From the NCBI GenBank assembly GCA_023659785.1, contig JAGXOR010000006.1:1-25409 (forward strand): 25,409 bases of DNA, given 5' to 3'. The notes beneath the pieces were generated by a model, which did not search any database, was not told the DNA's origin, and saw only the letters and a program-made list of their open reading frames with translations. Shown here piece after piece: positions 1-10,600 of the stretch. Within the stretch, counting starts at the first letter, position 1. The number at the start of each line of letters is the position of its first letter. Position numbers and translations under genes: made by a program. This DNA is from Methanomicrobia archaeon LH_S13. GTDB taxonomy: Archaea; Halobacteriota; Syntropharchaeia; Alkanophagales; Methanospirareceae.

Positions 1-94
1 GACGGGATAGAGGGTGTGGGGTTACACCCAGTGCGATGCACACTTGATAGCATCACACGAAGAGGTTTGAAACAAAATGGTTGAATCTCATAAC
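1..94 (+). repeat. Left copy of a ~94-bp inverted repeat flanking the window
   Basis: The reverse complement of this segment matches 25299-25393 at roughly 94%, with one single-base length difference. Two hairpins can be drawn. One is GGGTGTG (12-18)/TACACCC (23-29) with a GGGT loop. The other is GATGC (35-39)/GCATC (50-54), extended outward by GTG (31-33)/CAC (56-58) across a C-A mismatch. Most differences between the copies fall in the second loop, and one replaces an A-T pair with a G-T wobble, which keeps the fold. The repeat starts at base 1, so it may continue outside the window. It could be a mobile-element end, a dispersed structured repeat at which a contig broke, or the end of an invertible or linear unit. 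Confidence 0.9.
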
Positions 95-349
95 TTAGAT
101 GGCAGCGGCAGCTTCCCATGAACGTAAGACTACTGCTTTAATAGGCTCTTCCTCTATGCGATCATTTTCATTTATGGCGTTCACCTCACCATGCCGGTAA
201 ACATTACCATCATCATTGCCACCGCAACTACTATTGCCGTCACTTTTTTGTTCTTTTTCCCCAGTACAGGTCCTGCCTGATGTTATCAAGCATAAAGACA
301 TATATAAACTTTTCTATTTTTTACTGTGTTGCACAATTATATCCTTCTT

Positions 350-373
350 ACTTCTGACCCTACTTCTGACCCT
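350..373 (+). repeat. 12-bp perfect tandem duplication
   Basis: ACTTCTGACCCT occurs twice head to tail (350-361 and 362-373). It lies in AT-rich, apparently non-coding DNA between the left inverted repeat and the transposase remnant. No function is evident; a replication-slippage scar in decaying DNA is the simplest reading. Confidence 0.8.
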
Positions 374-440
374 TATAGACTTTTTGCTATCTTATATTTC
401 TTCTCACAGCAGGCTGGTGGAAAAAGGTTCATGGTTCACA

Positions 441-633
441 TCAAATTTTAATATCGCGTTATAGGTATAGAAAAGATATTTCAATTTTACCTCATTAAAC
501 ATGTTCTTTACCCTTTTAGCACGCACGAATTCACAAATTTACGCTTTACCGCCAAGAAGTTTTTCTCTGAATACCATCGCTTTCCGTAGTATTTCGTGAC
601 TGATGATGAAAGTGAGACGAAAGTCATAAGTCA
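441..633 (-). pseudogene. Transposase C-terminal remnant (DDE type)
   Basis: On the minus strand, one frame reads KYYGKRWYSEKNFLAVKRKF (from about 594 down), ending at a stop. After a frameshift the text resumes as KNMFNEVKLKYLFYTYNAIL. This order (YYG-x-RW, a Glu in W-x-x-E, KR-x-F, then a conserved helix NMxxEVKLK) is that of the last ~60 residues of IS5-like DDE transposases common in archaea. Only the 3' part survives, it is frameshifted, and no start or upstream catalytic domain is recognisable. It sits just inside the left inverted repeat, which could therefore be an old IS end. The family assignment rests on recalled motifs, not a search. Confidence 0.6.
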
Positions 634-660
634 TGGTTATTGGTTGACCCGAGCTTAAAA

Positions 661-1640
661 GTGTGGCTATGCAAAGAGAACACTCTGCATTTCAAAAAGC
701 AAGTAGAACAATTCATGATATAAAAAATTCCAGCGGGTGTATGGCAAGAATATGAGGAGATTGCAGATACTGCGGAAAGATATGAGAGATATGTAATTCA
801 ACGCCACTGGTGGGAGATGATTGCTGAGGACTACAATATCATTCATTATCGTTGACCATGAAGAGATGGAAGACGCTTTGAAGCCATTCCATTCGAGCCA
901 GGTGTGATGATAATTTCAAATGTCTGGCTCGACCAGTGGGATTTAGCTGACCATGGAATGGAAAAATTAATGTAATACATCCGTAAAAACCATGCTGGGC
1001 TAATAGCGACTCATGGCTCTTTATTTGATGAGGTCCTGTGGACAGAATGCAAAAGAGCACGGGCTACTGAGGTGGATCCAAGAGGTCAGATAGGAGATAA
1101 ATTGGAGGTATATTTTCCACCTGATGAAACCATCTCAATGTCCCTTGGCATCCAGTTGTAGAGGGTCTTCCTGAGCGTTTCAAGATTAAAATACCTTCTT
1201 TTTACAACGAAATAGGAGTAGATGCTTACACACTTGTGGGATAAAAGTGCATTAGAAGAAATAACCAAAAAACTCCTTATAAATTCCATTGAGTGGGCAA
1301 AAGGATTTGAGTTTACTGCTTTAGAGGACTTAGAAGACTTATCAAAGCAAACTTTAGAAGAATCCAAAGACCTCAGAGGTCTAATCACCGAATATCCCAC
1401 TCCAATAGAGATATCGAAGAGCTTGCCTGAAATAAAACCAGAAGAACCAGTATCAGTTGAAATAGAAAAAGTATATATCAGTAAGATTGAAATAATCTCC
1501 TGTTTCTTGATATAACCCGAGGATACCACATAATTTATGATAAAGGTGATCGAAGAGAAAATGAAGAGGTTCAAAGCACGAATTATGATGGAATATGCGT
1601 ACAATGAGGGGTTTAAGGCATGGATAGAGAAATAGTCGAA
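661..1640 (+). pseudogene. Decayed gene, ThuA/class I amidotransferase-like domain
   Basis: Several protein-like stretches follow each other on the plus strand in changing frames. They include PAGVWQEYEEIADTAERYER (~730-790), AIPFEPGVMIISNVWLDQWD (~880-945), NHAGLIATHGSLFDEVLW (~985-1040), DPRGQIGDKLEVYFPPDE (~1075-1130), IPSFYNEIGVDAYTLVG (~1190-1240) and an acidic helical stretch from 1243 to ~1500. Stops interrupt at 836-838, 978-980 and 1158-1160, and frames shift between pieces. The GLIATHGSLFD motif with a later YNE segment suggests a ThuA or glutamine-amidotransferase-like fold of the kind found in large archaeal membrane proteins; this is a weak recollection. The gene appears dead and converges on the 3' end of the giant gene. 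Confidence 0.55.
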
Positions 1641-1676
1641 GCTTTTACAAGGTATCTATTTCAAACTGCATCTAAT

Positions 1677-4600
1677 TCATTTTTCATTGTTTATATTTTT
1701 ATTCGTGCTATTATGCCTCCTCCTCTCGTGCAAATAGCCAATCCCAACGAGAGCCCCAGCTACCGTAAGCATCGCTATGCGAATCAACAACCCAATCCAG
1801 GAGAACTCTCCTCTTTCTCCTCCTCCACCACCTCCTGATGCTCCACTTTGTGGTACGCTGCCTTTCATCAAATACCCGGTAATCGTCTTGCCTCCTTTTT
1901 GACCGGCAATAGCTTTTCCACTACCGCCTGTTATTGCCCCTGCTTCTGCTCCTTCACCCTCGCCACCTCCCTCACCCTCACCACCTCCCTCACCCGGTCC
2001 AGAACCTCTCTTTCCTTCTGAGAGTTTAAATGGCTTTTTCGTAATTGTTACAACTATATCTTTAGCATCGTCATTATTATCTTCATCAAGCTCTCCCACA
2101 TCTCCACCCGAATCAGCCGTGACAGCGATAGTAACATTCTGTTTTTTGATTTGTTCATGCATTCCAAGCTCCCCCGGTGCTGTCCACGTGAATTCCACGG
2201 TCTTCGTGTTGTTATTGCTCCCCAAGCCTTCCAGCAGGTCAATATGCTCCACATGCTTCTTCGGCGTTCCATCACTGGCATTAAACGTAACATCGAAGCT
2301 TTCCGCTTTTGCCTCGCCTAAGTTGTCTATGGTCGCTTCTATCTTACGTCTTTCGCCGCCTTTTACAGAAGAAGGTGCATACAGTGATACTGTCAGGTCC
2401 GGCAGGTATGTAACTTTCAAAACCGCATTCGTCGCCACCATGAAATTACCTTTGCTCTGTATCTGAGCTTTGTTTCCCGAGCTCTCTAAAAGCCCTTTAA
2501 CATCTTCCCATCTATTTTCGGTGAAAGCCATACAACCTGTTCCTGTATATCCCCAATGTGTCTTACCACCTCTTGCTCCTGTCAGCTGGCATTCCTCTGG
2601 CTGACCATGACCAAAAATAAGTGCATCTCCCTCCTTTACTCTACCATCCTTTATTGTTAAACTACTTGCATTATAAGGCGTCCATAGGGGTAAAACCGCT
2701 AACAGTTTCGCTTCTTTTACACTATCCGCATTCACGTTACCATTGAAATAAGCGTTTGCAGTACACTGCTCGGGCGTAAGACCTGTTGGATATTCTTCGT
2801 TATCAGCCATTAAAGCAAATGCTCCCTCGTCTATCCAATATTCGATAAGTGGCTCATTAATCTGTGGATCATCTTTCTCGTACACAACCAAAAGGAGCAT
2901 GCCTGAAGGAATCACATTATCGCCAATGCTGGTTGCAGTTGCCTCAAGGTCACCTCCTCCTGCAAGGGCATTCGCCACTTCATTACTCACATTGTAAACA
3001 TACACTCCCCATCGGGCTGGAAAGTTTGTTGCTACTGTATCATCGGAATATAAAGAAGCATTATTGGATACTGAGTTTCTATTAAAGTCCATATCTCCAT
3101 CCGCTGTGGAATGCCCACCCCAATATAACCAGTAATAATACAGCCTTGCTATGGTTATGTTCGCATTTTCAGGAATTTTTGATGTTACATCATTAAAATT
3201 AACGCTTGCAGCTTTATACGTACTATTCCCAATCGAATACACCACATCACCGTAAACTTCGCCGTGAGGACCTTCTTCCAGGTCGCCACCCGTGTACCCG
3301 CTAACATGATAAACCGTTGCAGTTCTTAATGTTTTATTATTCCCTTCACCCTGTCCATAAAACTCATTTGCCTCATTTATATCATTTTCCGAATCAGCTA
3401 TTACTACTACCTTGTAGTCTTTTGTATCGCCATCGAAATCAGGATATATTTCACCCAAAAGGAACTTTATTTCCTCTTCTTCTCCTGCATATAGTGTTTT
3501 ATTAGTGGGCAAAAAATCCTGATAGTTCTTCGATTTGCTGAATGCAATCGTGCCATTTTTTGGATTCCTTACCTCAAGCGTAACATTGAAATCACTTGCC
3601 GGAAATACAATACCTTCAGTCTCGTTATTGTTCTTAATCATAGCACTGAGGAGATTATTTTTCGAGAGCACACACAGGTGAGCTTCATCAGGAGAGACAA
3701 AATGTATTTCTTCTTCTCCAAAGGTGAGGTCAGTATAAATTACACCTGTTTTACTATTGTTCTCTTCCCTCAACTCCGTTATATTATTATCCGGGTCAAC
3801 CATTACTTTTAAGTTTCGCGGCTGCGTATAATTCTTTACATCTCCCCATTGCGCAGGAATAACTATTGGAACGCTCTCATTCGCATTTATTGTTCCATTT
3901 ATGGTTTTGTCCTCAATTTCACCCCATTCCAGGGCATTTATTTTAAAGCTCCTTTTGCCTGAGAGAGAGTAAACGAGCCAGAAACTATCGCCAGACACCC
4001 ATGGGCTCCATCCCCTAAACACTTCATCAGAATAATCACACACAGGCACTTTATCCGTCAAATTCTTTCTTATTTCAAGCAAACTTTTTCTGTCACCTGC
4101 ATCGAGCCACTTGAAATGAACACGTATATTCTTGGCACCTTTTTTTTTTATGCGTTGCCTATCCGTTTTGCTCCCTGTTACTTCTATTTCTCTATACTCA
4201 CTTACCCCAAACCTGACCGTAACATTTGATGCATTTTTTATACCCGTATTTGCGATGACAACACTCGCATTCCTATCTTCTCTTGAAGGCGAGATGAATT
4301 TCGTTACTGTAAGGTCTGGATAGTTCATCTTTATTTTTTTTCGCATTTCGTTGTCACTCTGACTGTTGTTCATCTCGTCTATCTCATCCCGAGGGTCAAC
4401 AATTGCTATCACTTCATAATCAGGGTCACCTGAAATACTTATGTTATTCCATATTGCGTTCACACTTCCGTTCTTGCCTGGTCCCAGCGTGACATTCTCA
4501 CGATTGAGATGTATTATATAAGAGGTTCTGTTTTCTTCTTTATGGTCAATTATCCAGTCCGCATTCGGCACCGGAGCAATTGATGAGTTCCTCGTGAGGT

Positions 4601-7600
4601 TGAGCCACAAATCAACCATGAAGGTTGCGGATTTCGTGCCGTTATTCTTCACTATTGCACTAATCGAAACGTTATCTCCATTCGCCGGATGTGGTGGGTC
4701 GAACGTGATATTTTCAATCGTGGGGTCACGAGAAGGACTCACGTTCAATGGTAGAATGAACGAATTGTTCGTTTTATTTATCTCTTTTACCGTATTATTC
4801 CATACAGTAACGTTAATGGAGTGATTTCCGGTGGTTGCGAGCCACTCCGCAGTAATGTCCTTCGATTCGTTCCATGGTTTTGTTGCGTTCAACTGTATAT
4901 TTTCCTCGTGTAAAAATTCCTTTTTTGTGGTGTATCCACGAAGAGAGAATGTTGCAAGGGTGTTATTATAAATATAAGCAGTATCGCCTGGAACCAGAAT
5001 AGTATAATCTTTCAAAACCCCTTTCTTCTGCTCTCTATACCATATTCTATCACCATTTTCATCGCAGACCCCCATTGCAGCAATGTCAGATGTACTATAA
5101 GCACTTATAAAATCGAAATGGAGTTGTATTGCATCCGTATCCGGGTGATGGATTATCATTAGATTTGTTATGCTACGTGCTCTGTTTCCTCCTATATCTA
5201 ACCATGATGGAACTTCAGGATTAAGTTGCACAACATCAGGTGGTACAGGCAGATAAGACCATTTGAGACTTTTATTGAAATGATACCCGTATGTGCGAGT
5301 TTCGGTTTCGTAATCCATAATGCTCACGTTCGCTGTTCCGTTCCTGTATCCCACATTCGCCACCTCTGCAGTTATGTTCGTGATATCAGTGTCTGACAGA
5401 GTGGTCTTATCTGCAGTCACGTTCGGCACCGTGAAGTCCCTCGTGGGTTTCACAAGCATTACCCGTGTAATGATATTGTCAGTTTTATTATCTTCAGGCA
5501 CGCTGTTCTCGGGGTCTATCACCGCGATGACCTTGAAATTACCTGCTCTGACATCTGTTTGCATCTGAGGAGTGAGATTTATCGAACTATTCACAGGCAC
5601 ATTGACTCCTTTATACAACCACGATGTTCCACTTTGATATACGGGATAGAAGAGGACGATGAAGTCTTCCCAGCATTCACCATAAACTTTAACATTCGCT
5701 GTATTGCCTCGCACAGGAATCCAGCATGATTTTCCTTCCTTTACCTGAGACCAACTACATACATCATTGAAATTTGACCCACTTAATACCGCATCACCCC
5801 ATGCATCGTATATTTCAACATCGCCTGCATCCATAGGGTCCCAGTGTTTCTCATTTTTACTCGCCCTGTCTATTATCCTAATATATATCTGGTTCGCATC
5901 CGGATAAGTCTTATTCATCCAGATTCCATGCATTACTACTTGACGTCGGATTTCCACGTGGGATGGCGAATAATCATGGAACAGCAGCACATTGAAATCC
6001 GTTGCGTTCAAACAGCCGATATTGGTGATGTTCGCGGTGATGTTCACGGTATCCTCGTCATAAGGCTGTTCAGGCCCAAACAATATTTCACCATGAAGTC
6101 CCAGGGTTTCCCAGGATGTGTTTCCGGAAACTTCAGCACCACAGATGTATCTTTCCTTCACCGCTATGTTGTTTGTTTCATACGTTTCATTTACCTTATT
6201 CTCATAATCTGCGTCCACCTTTATCACATGATTCCCTATTATCGCGGTCCAATTCACAGACAAAGTTTCTGGCTTGTTAGGCGCTAAACTTGCTATTGGT
6301 TTTTTCCCTTCATGAATTAAAATATCATCAACGAAAAATCGCACATCGAAGTTCTTCGCTTCTTCTATTCCGATATTAGTCACGTTTGCAGTGATTGTGA
6401 GGTTATCGCCGTGTTTTATTTCTATGGTGCCATTGTCACAGATTGCGGTGTTGTTGAGCCACAAGGTGAGATTGGAAACCACAAGGTCAGGGGCCTGAAC
6501 GGTTATGTTTTCTACCTTCATGTTATTCGACTCGTTATATTCCGGCTTTTCATCCTCTGGATCTATTTTAGCAACGATGAACCGCTCTCCACCTGTGTGA
6601 GGAGTCCATTCAATTGAAATATTCTTCCTTTCGTTGATATCAAGCTTTTGGATTGTTTTGTTGGATATCTCGCTGCTTCTTTCCAGATAATAAACCCTGC
6701 TTACTTTCGCATAAGCACCACTCGTTTCATTTCTTCTCGACATCACCTTGGTAATATTATCAAGTATCCATGGGGTCCAACCGTGGAAATTTTTATAATA
6801 GCATTTTATTTGGTTACCTCTGCTATCGTTGATGCAAACTTTCCCCCCTTCTATTTCCAAATCCAGATATAATCGCATAGCAGTTGCATTCGGTCTCTTT
6901 ATCGCTATCGTCGGGAAACCGCAATACGTTTCATCTGAGGATACATCCTCAATAAGCCGTTTGGCATAGTCATAGATAGCAAAGGTGACATTGCTCTCGT
7001 TCAACAGTCCACGATTCGCAATCGTGACGTTAATAGATGTATTCTCACCCTGATTGAGAGTTTTTTGGTTGACATCCAGGTTTTCGACGACGAGGTCAGA
7101 GGCACGCATGTGAATGGGCTGAGTGAACTTGTTGTTTGATTCGTTTATTTCATATATCTTCTCTGCTCCCTCTATTTCTTGCTTCGGGTCCAAAACCACG
7201 GTTATGTTATGTTCACTTATAACATCCGCCATCCATGAAATGTTCGCATATCCTGTTTCGTTATATACTGTTCCGTTTCCGTAACCTGGACCGAACTTCA
7301 CATTCGTGCTCCCGATTTCATGATTTCTGTCCACCTCGTCGAGATAAAAACTGACATTCAGGGTGTCGCCCTGATTTGCCTTGTTTGTTATGTTCACCGC
7401 GGCATTCAGGCTCACGTTATCGGAAATGTCAAGCCATACTTTACCTGAAGAATCGGGCTCGATAGTTTCATTATTTACCGTGAAGGACAGATTCGTGACC
7501 TCGAAATCACGAGACTGTTTCACACGCACGCGTTGTTGTAAAGTATTGTTTTTGTAATCCTCCTCGTCGTTCTCTTTCGGGTCAATTATCCCCTTTATTC

Positions 7601-10600
7601 GATAGGTGCTCCTCTGCGTTTCCCATTTATCTTCTCCCCCGCCGCAACAGAATTGAATATCACGAATGCTCGCATTCCATGACAAAGAAAGAGTTGTAGA
7701 ATTACCGGCTGGAAGTTCTTCAACATGCCTCGTACCAAGCAATTTATGGTCAGGACTACAATACTGCATATGGTCCCTATAAAACCATCTAAAGGATGGA
7801 GGAAACTCATAGAAGGAGACGTTGAAGTCAGACGCGTTCATGGTGCCGAAATTCTTGATAGTTGCGTTTATCCAAATAAAATTGCCATCCAGGACATTTA
7901 TGTCATTCTCCATTATCTCGGCTGGTTCTATGGAAATATTCGCAACTCCGAGGTCAGTTCCGCCTATATATCTCTCTTTTTCCTTCTTCTCACCTTCAAC
8001 AATTGTCATAAATGTATAATTTTTACCTGATGCTTTCGCTTCCAGTGGGAAATTTGCGTTCGACGAGAAATTGCATAGCTTTCTTTCGCCTGGGTTCAGC
8101 GTCACGGTTTTATTACCAAGAATAAACTGGTATTCATCTATTAGAAACTCTACTCCTGGAATTGGATGCCAACATCCCGGAGGTGATACAACATCGCCTA
8201 TTGCCTTTATTTCGAGTTTTTTGTAATCGCGCCAATCGGTCCAGATATTTTGCCAGCGTATTTTGTCAACACTGTCATCGTCGCAACTAAGAACTGTCCA
8301 ATTCCATACCCATCCAGCACACATTCCATTCCAGCAAGGATAGTGATAGCCTATTGTGGCTGAAGATTTATCAGCAGATATATTAAACACCCTTACCATT
8401 TGCGCATCTGCTCCTTCTCCTTCCATGACATAAAAGCACACCGGTTGTTGGCTTTCGTTACTTTTGTTATATGCATTTACAACTCCTTTCTCCTCTTTAA
8501 AAGTTATATTTATGAAATCAAAATGGACACGCATCGAGGTATTTTCTGGTCGCAACAGTGGCCATGTAGGGTGAATCGGATGGTATAGATGATCCCTTCC
8601 CGTTTTCTTATAATCAGATACATCCTTTTTCATATAGAACCACACGGTGGTATTCGCGGTTATGTTCCCGTGGTTCTTTATTTCTGCGGTTATGTTCACG
8701 GTGTCTCCGGCATTTAGTGCTGATGGGTTATTAATAGAGAAGTTTGATATGGTTAAATCAGGCAAAATTACATGTAGAACACTGCTTTTTACGTTGTTTG
8801 AAGTGTTACCTTTGAAGATAATGGTATCTGGAGGAGAATCAGGGGGAACGCCGTCGCTTGTGTCTCCTCCCTGTTCATCAAGTTCGTCATCAGGGTCTGC
8901 CACTGCCACTATGAGATGGTCGCCACCATGAATGTTTGCAGTCCAGTTGAACGAGATGTTAATTGTTTTGTTAATCGGAACGAACACATCGTCAACAGTG
9001 CCAATCCGTTTAAATCGTTCGTCTGCCGAGCCTGCGAAATCGGTGCGATTCACAAAGAAGCCAACGCTTATATTCCCACTTAAAACTCCGTGATTGCCTA
9101 TGGTTGCGTTTATTGTCACGTTCTCACCTTCTTGCACCTCTTTCTGATAAATACTGATATTCTCGATGGATAAGTTCCACCCTGGATATACTATCCTCGT
9201 ATCCGCAGAGTTCATGTTATTCGCTTTATTATTGTCAACGAGAGGAACAAAAGGAACGCTCACGTTTATTGTATAAAAACCTCTTTTTGGTGGTTTCCAT
9301 GACACTGTGATATCTGTTGAGTTACTGGCAGGCAGAGAAGAGATATTGGTGATATTGAAAACAACGCAACTGGTATTATCTTTGCCAAATCCAGACTTGA
9401 AGAAGACTGAGAAGTTGGATACATTGAGCGCACCGAGATTGGCTATCGTTGCGGTAATGTTCACATCCAGCTCAGCAAAAAAGTCTTCACAAGGTATATC
9501 TATATTTGTCACTGCCAAATCAGTACCATTTACAAATATCGGCTGGATTAGTGTGTTGTTCTTTTCGTTCGTTTCGGTGAATACATCGTGTGGCTCACTA
9601 CGAACAGTTATGTTACGGGGACCTGCGCCGCCGTGGAGCGTGGTTGCGTTCCATATTGCAGTAACATTTTTCGCTTCCGATACGTTTAACGTCACGGATT
9701 CATTCTCGATTAGCGCTTCATACTCAAATCCTACGGTTCTGTTATCATAAAAGATTTCCACGGTGGTCGTTCCGTTTCTGACGCCGAAGTTCTTCACGCT
9801 CGCATTTATCTCAACGGTGTCATTAAGCAGAGGCTCAGGCGGATTGAACGAGACGTTAGTGACTGCGAAATCAAGAGAGGGTGTTACGAGTATTGACGTA
9901 GTATATGTGTTATTCTCTTCATCCGGCTCGTCTATATCGTCATAAGGGTCAACCATGGCGGTAATATTGTGCGTTCCGTTGAGTGCCCAGCCCATATATT
10001 GGTCAGATAAATTCAATTCCGCATAAACAGGGGTATAGTTTCCAGCGTCCAGCGGGGGTATGCTCTCATTTTTTGCAAGCACCGCTTCGTATCGGTCAAT
10101 CGTGAATTCTCCGGATTGTGATTCTATGCGGATGGTATCACCAGAAGCCCATTCTGTCCAGTAATCAGTAATATCTTTATACGAGCGGTCCTCCCAAAAA
10201 CTCCAATTAAATTCCTCGATTGCCGAACCGTTTTTATCGTAAATGTTAATCCGAGAAGGCCCATAGATATACGAGAAATGAACCCTTATTTGTAATGCTT
10301 CTGGAATTGTGAGTGTGTCGTTGATTGTTTTATAGAGCTTACGAGGTCTTTTGAGTTCTATGCGCTTATTATCATAGAAAACAACAGAAGTATTGCTGGT
10401 TTTATTGCCGAAAGTTTTATTACCAGAATTCGCTATCGTTGCGTTTAGCTCCACCACGTCACCAATCACCGGGTTCTGCGGATGAGCCATCAAGTTAGTG
10501 ACTGTGAAATCGGGTCCTTTATGCACGGTTATCGGCACACTCATATTATTGTTCGTTTCACTGGATTCTGTGAGGTTGTTGTAGGGGTCAACACAAACCG

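Noticed and set aside
191..280. Small plus-strand frame (29 codons) with a hydrophobic Ile/Thr/Val run
   Set aside because: It is too short, with no ribosome site and no recognisable neighbour; AT-rich decaying DNA gives such runs by chance.
1086..1604. 172-codon open frame on the minus strand
   Set aside because: It runs antisense to recognisable pseudogene text, has an unlikely Ser/Ile/Phe-rich composition and shows no ribosome site.
5844..6287. Open frames antisense to the giant gene (also 9307-9750, 10933-11346 and others)
   Set aside because: They mirror the codon pattern of the giant gene, which has continuous domain homology on the minus strand.
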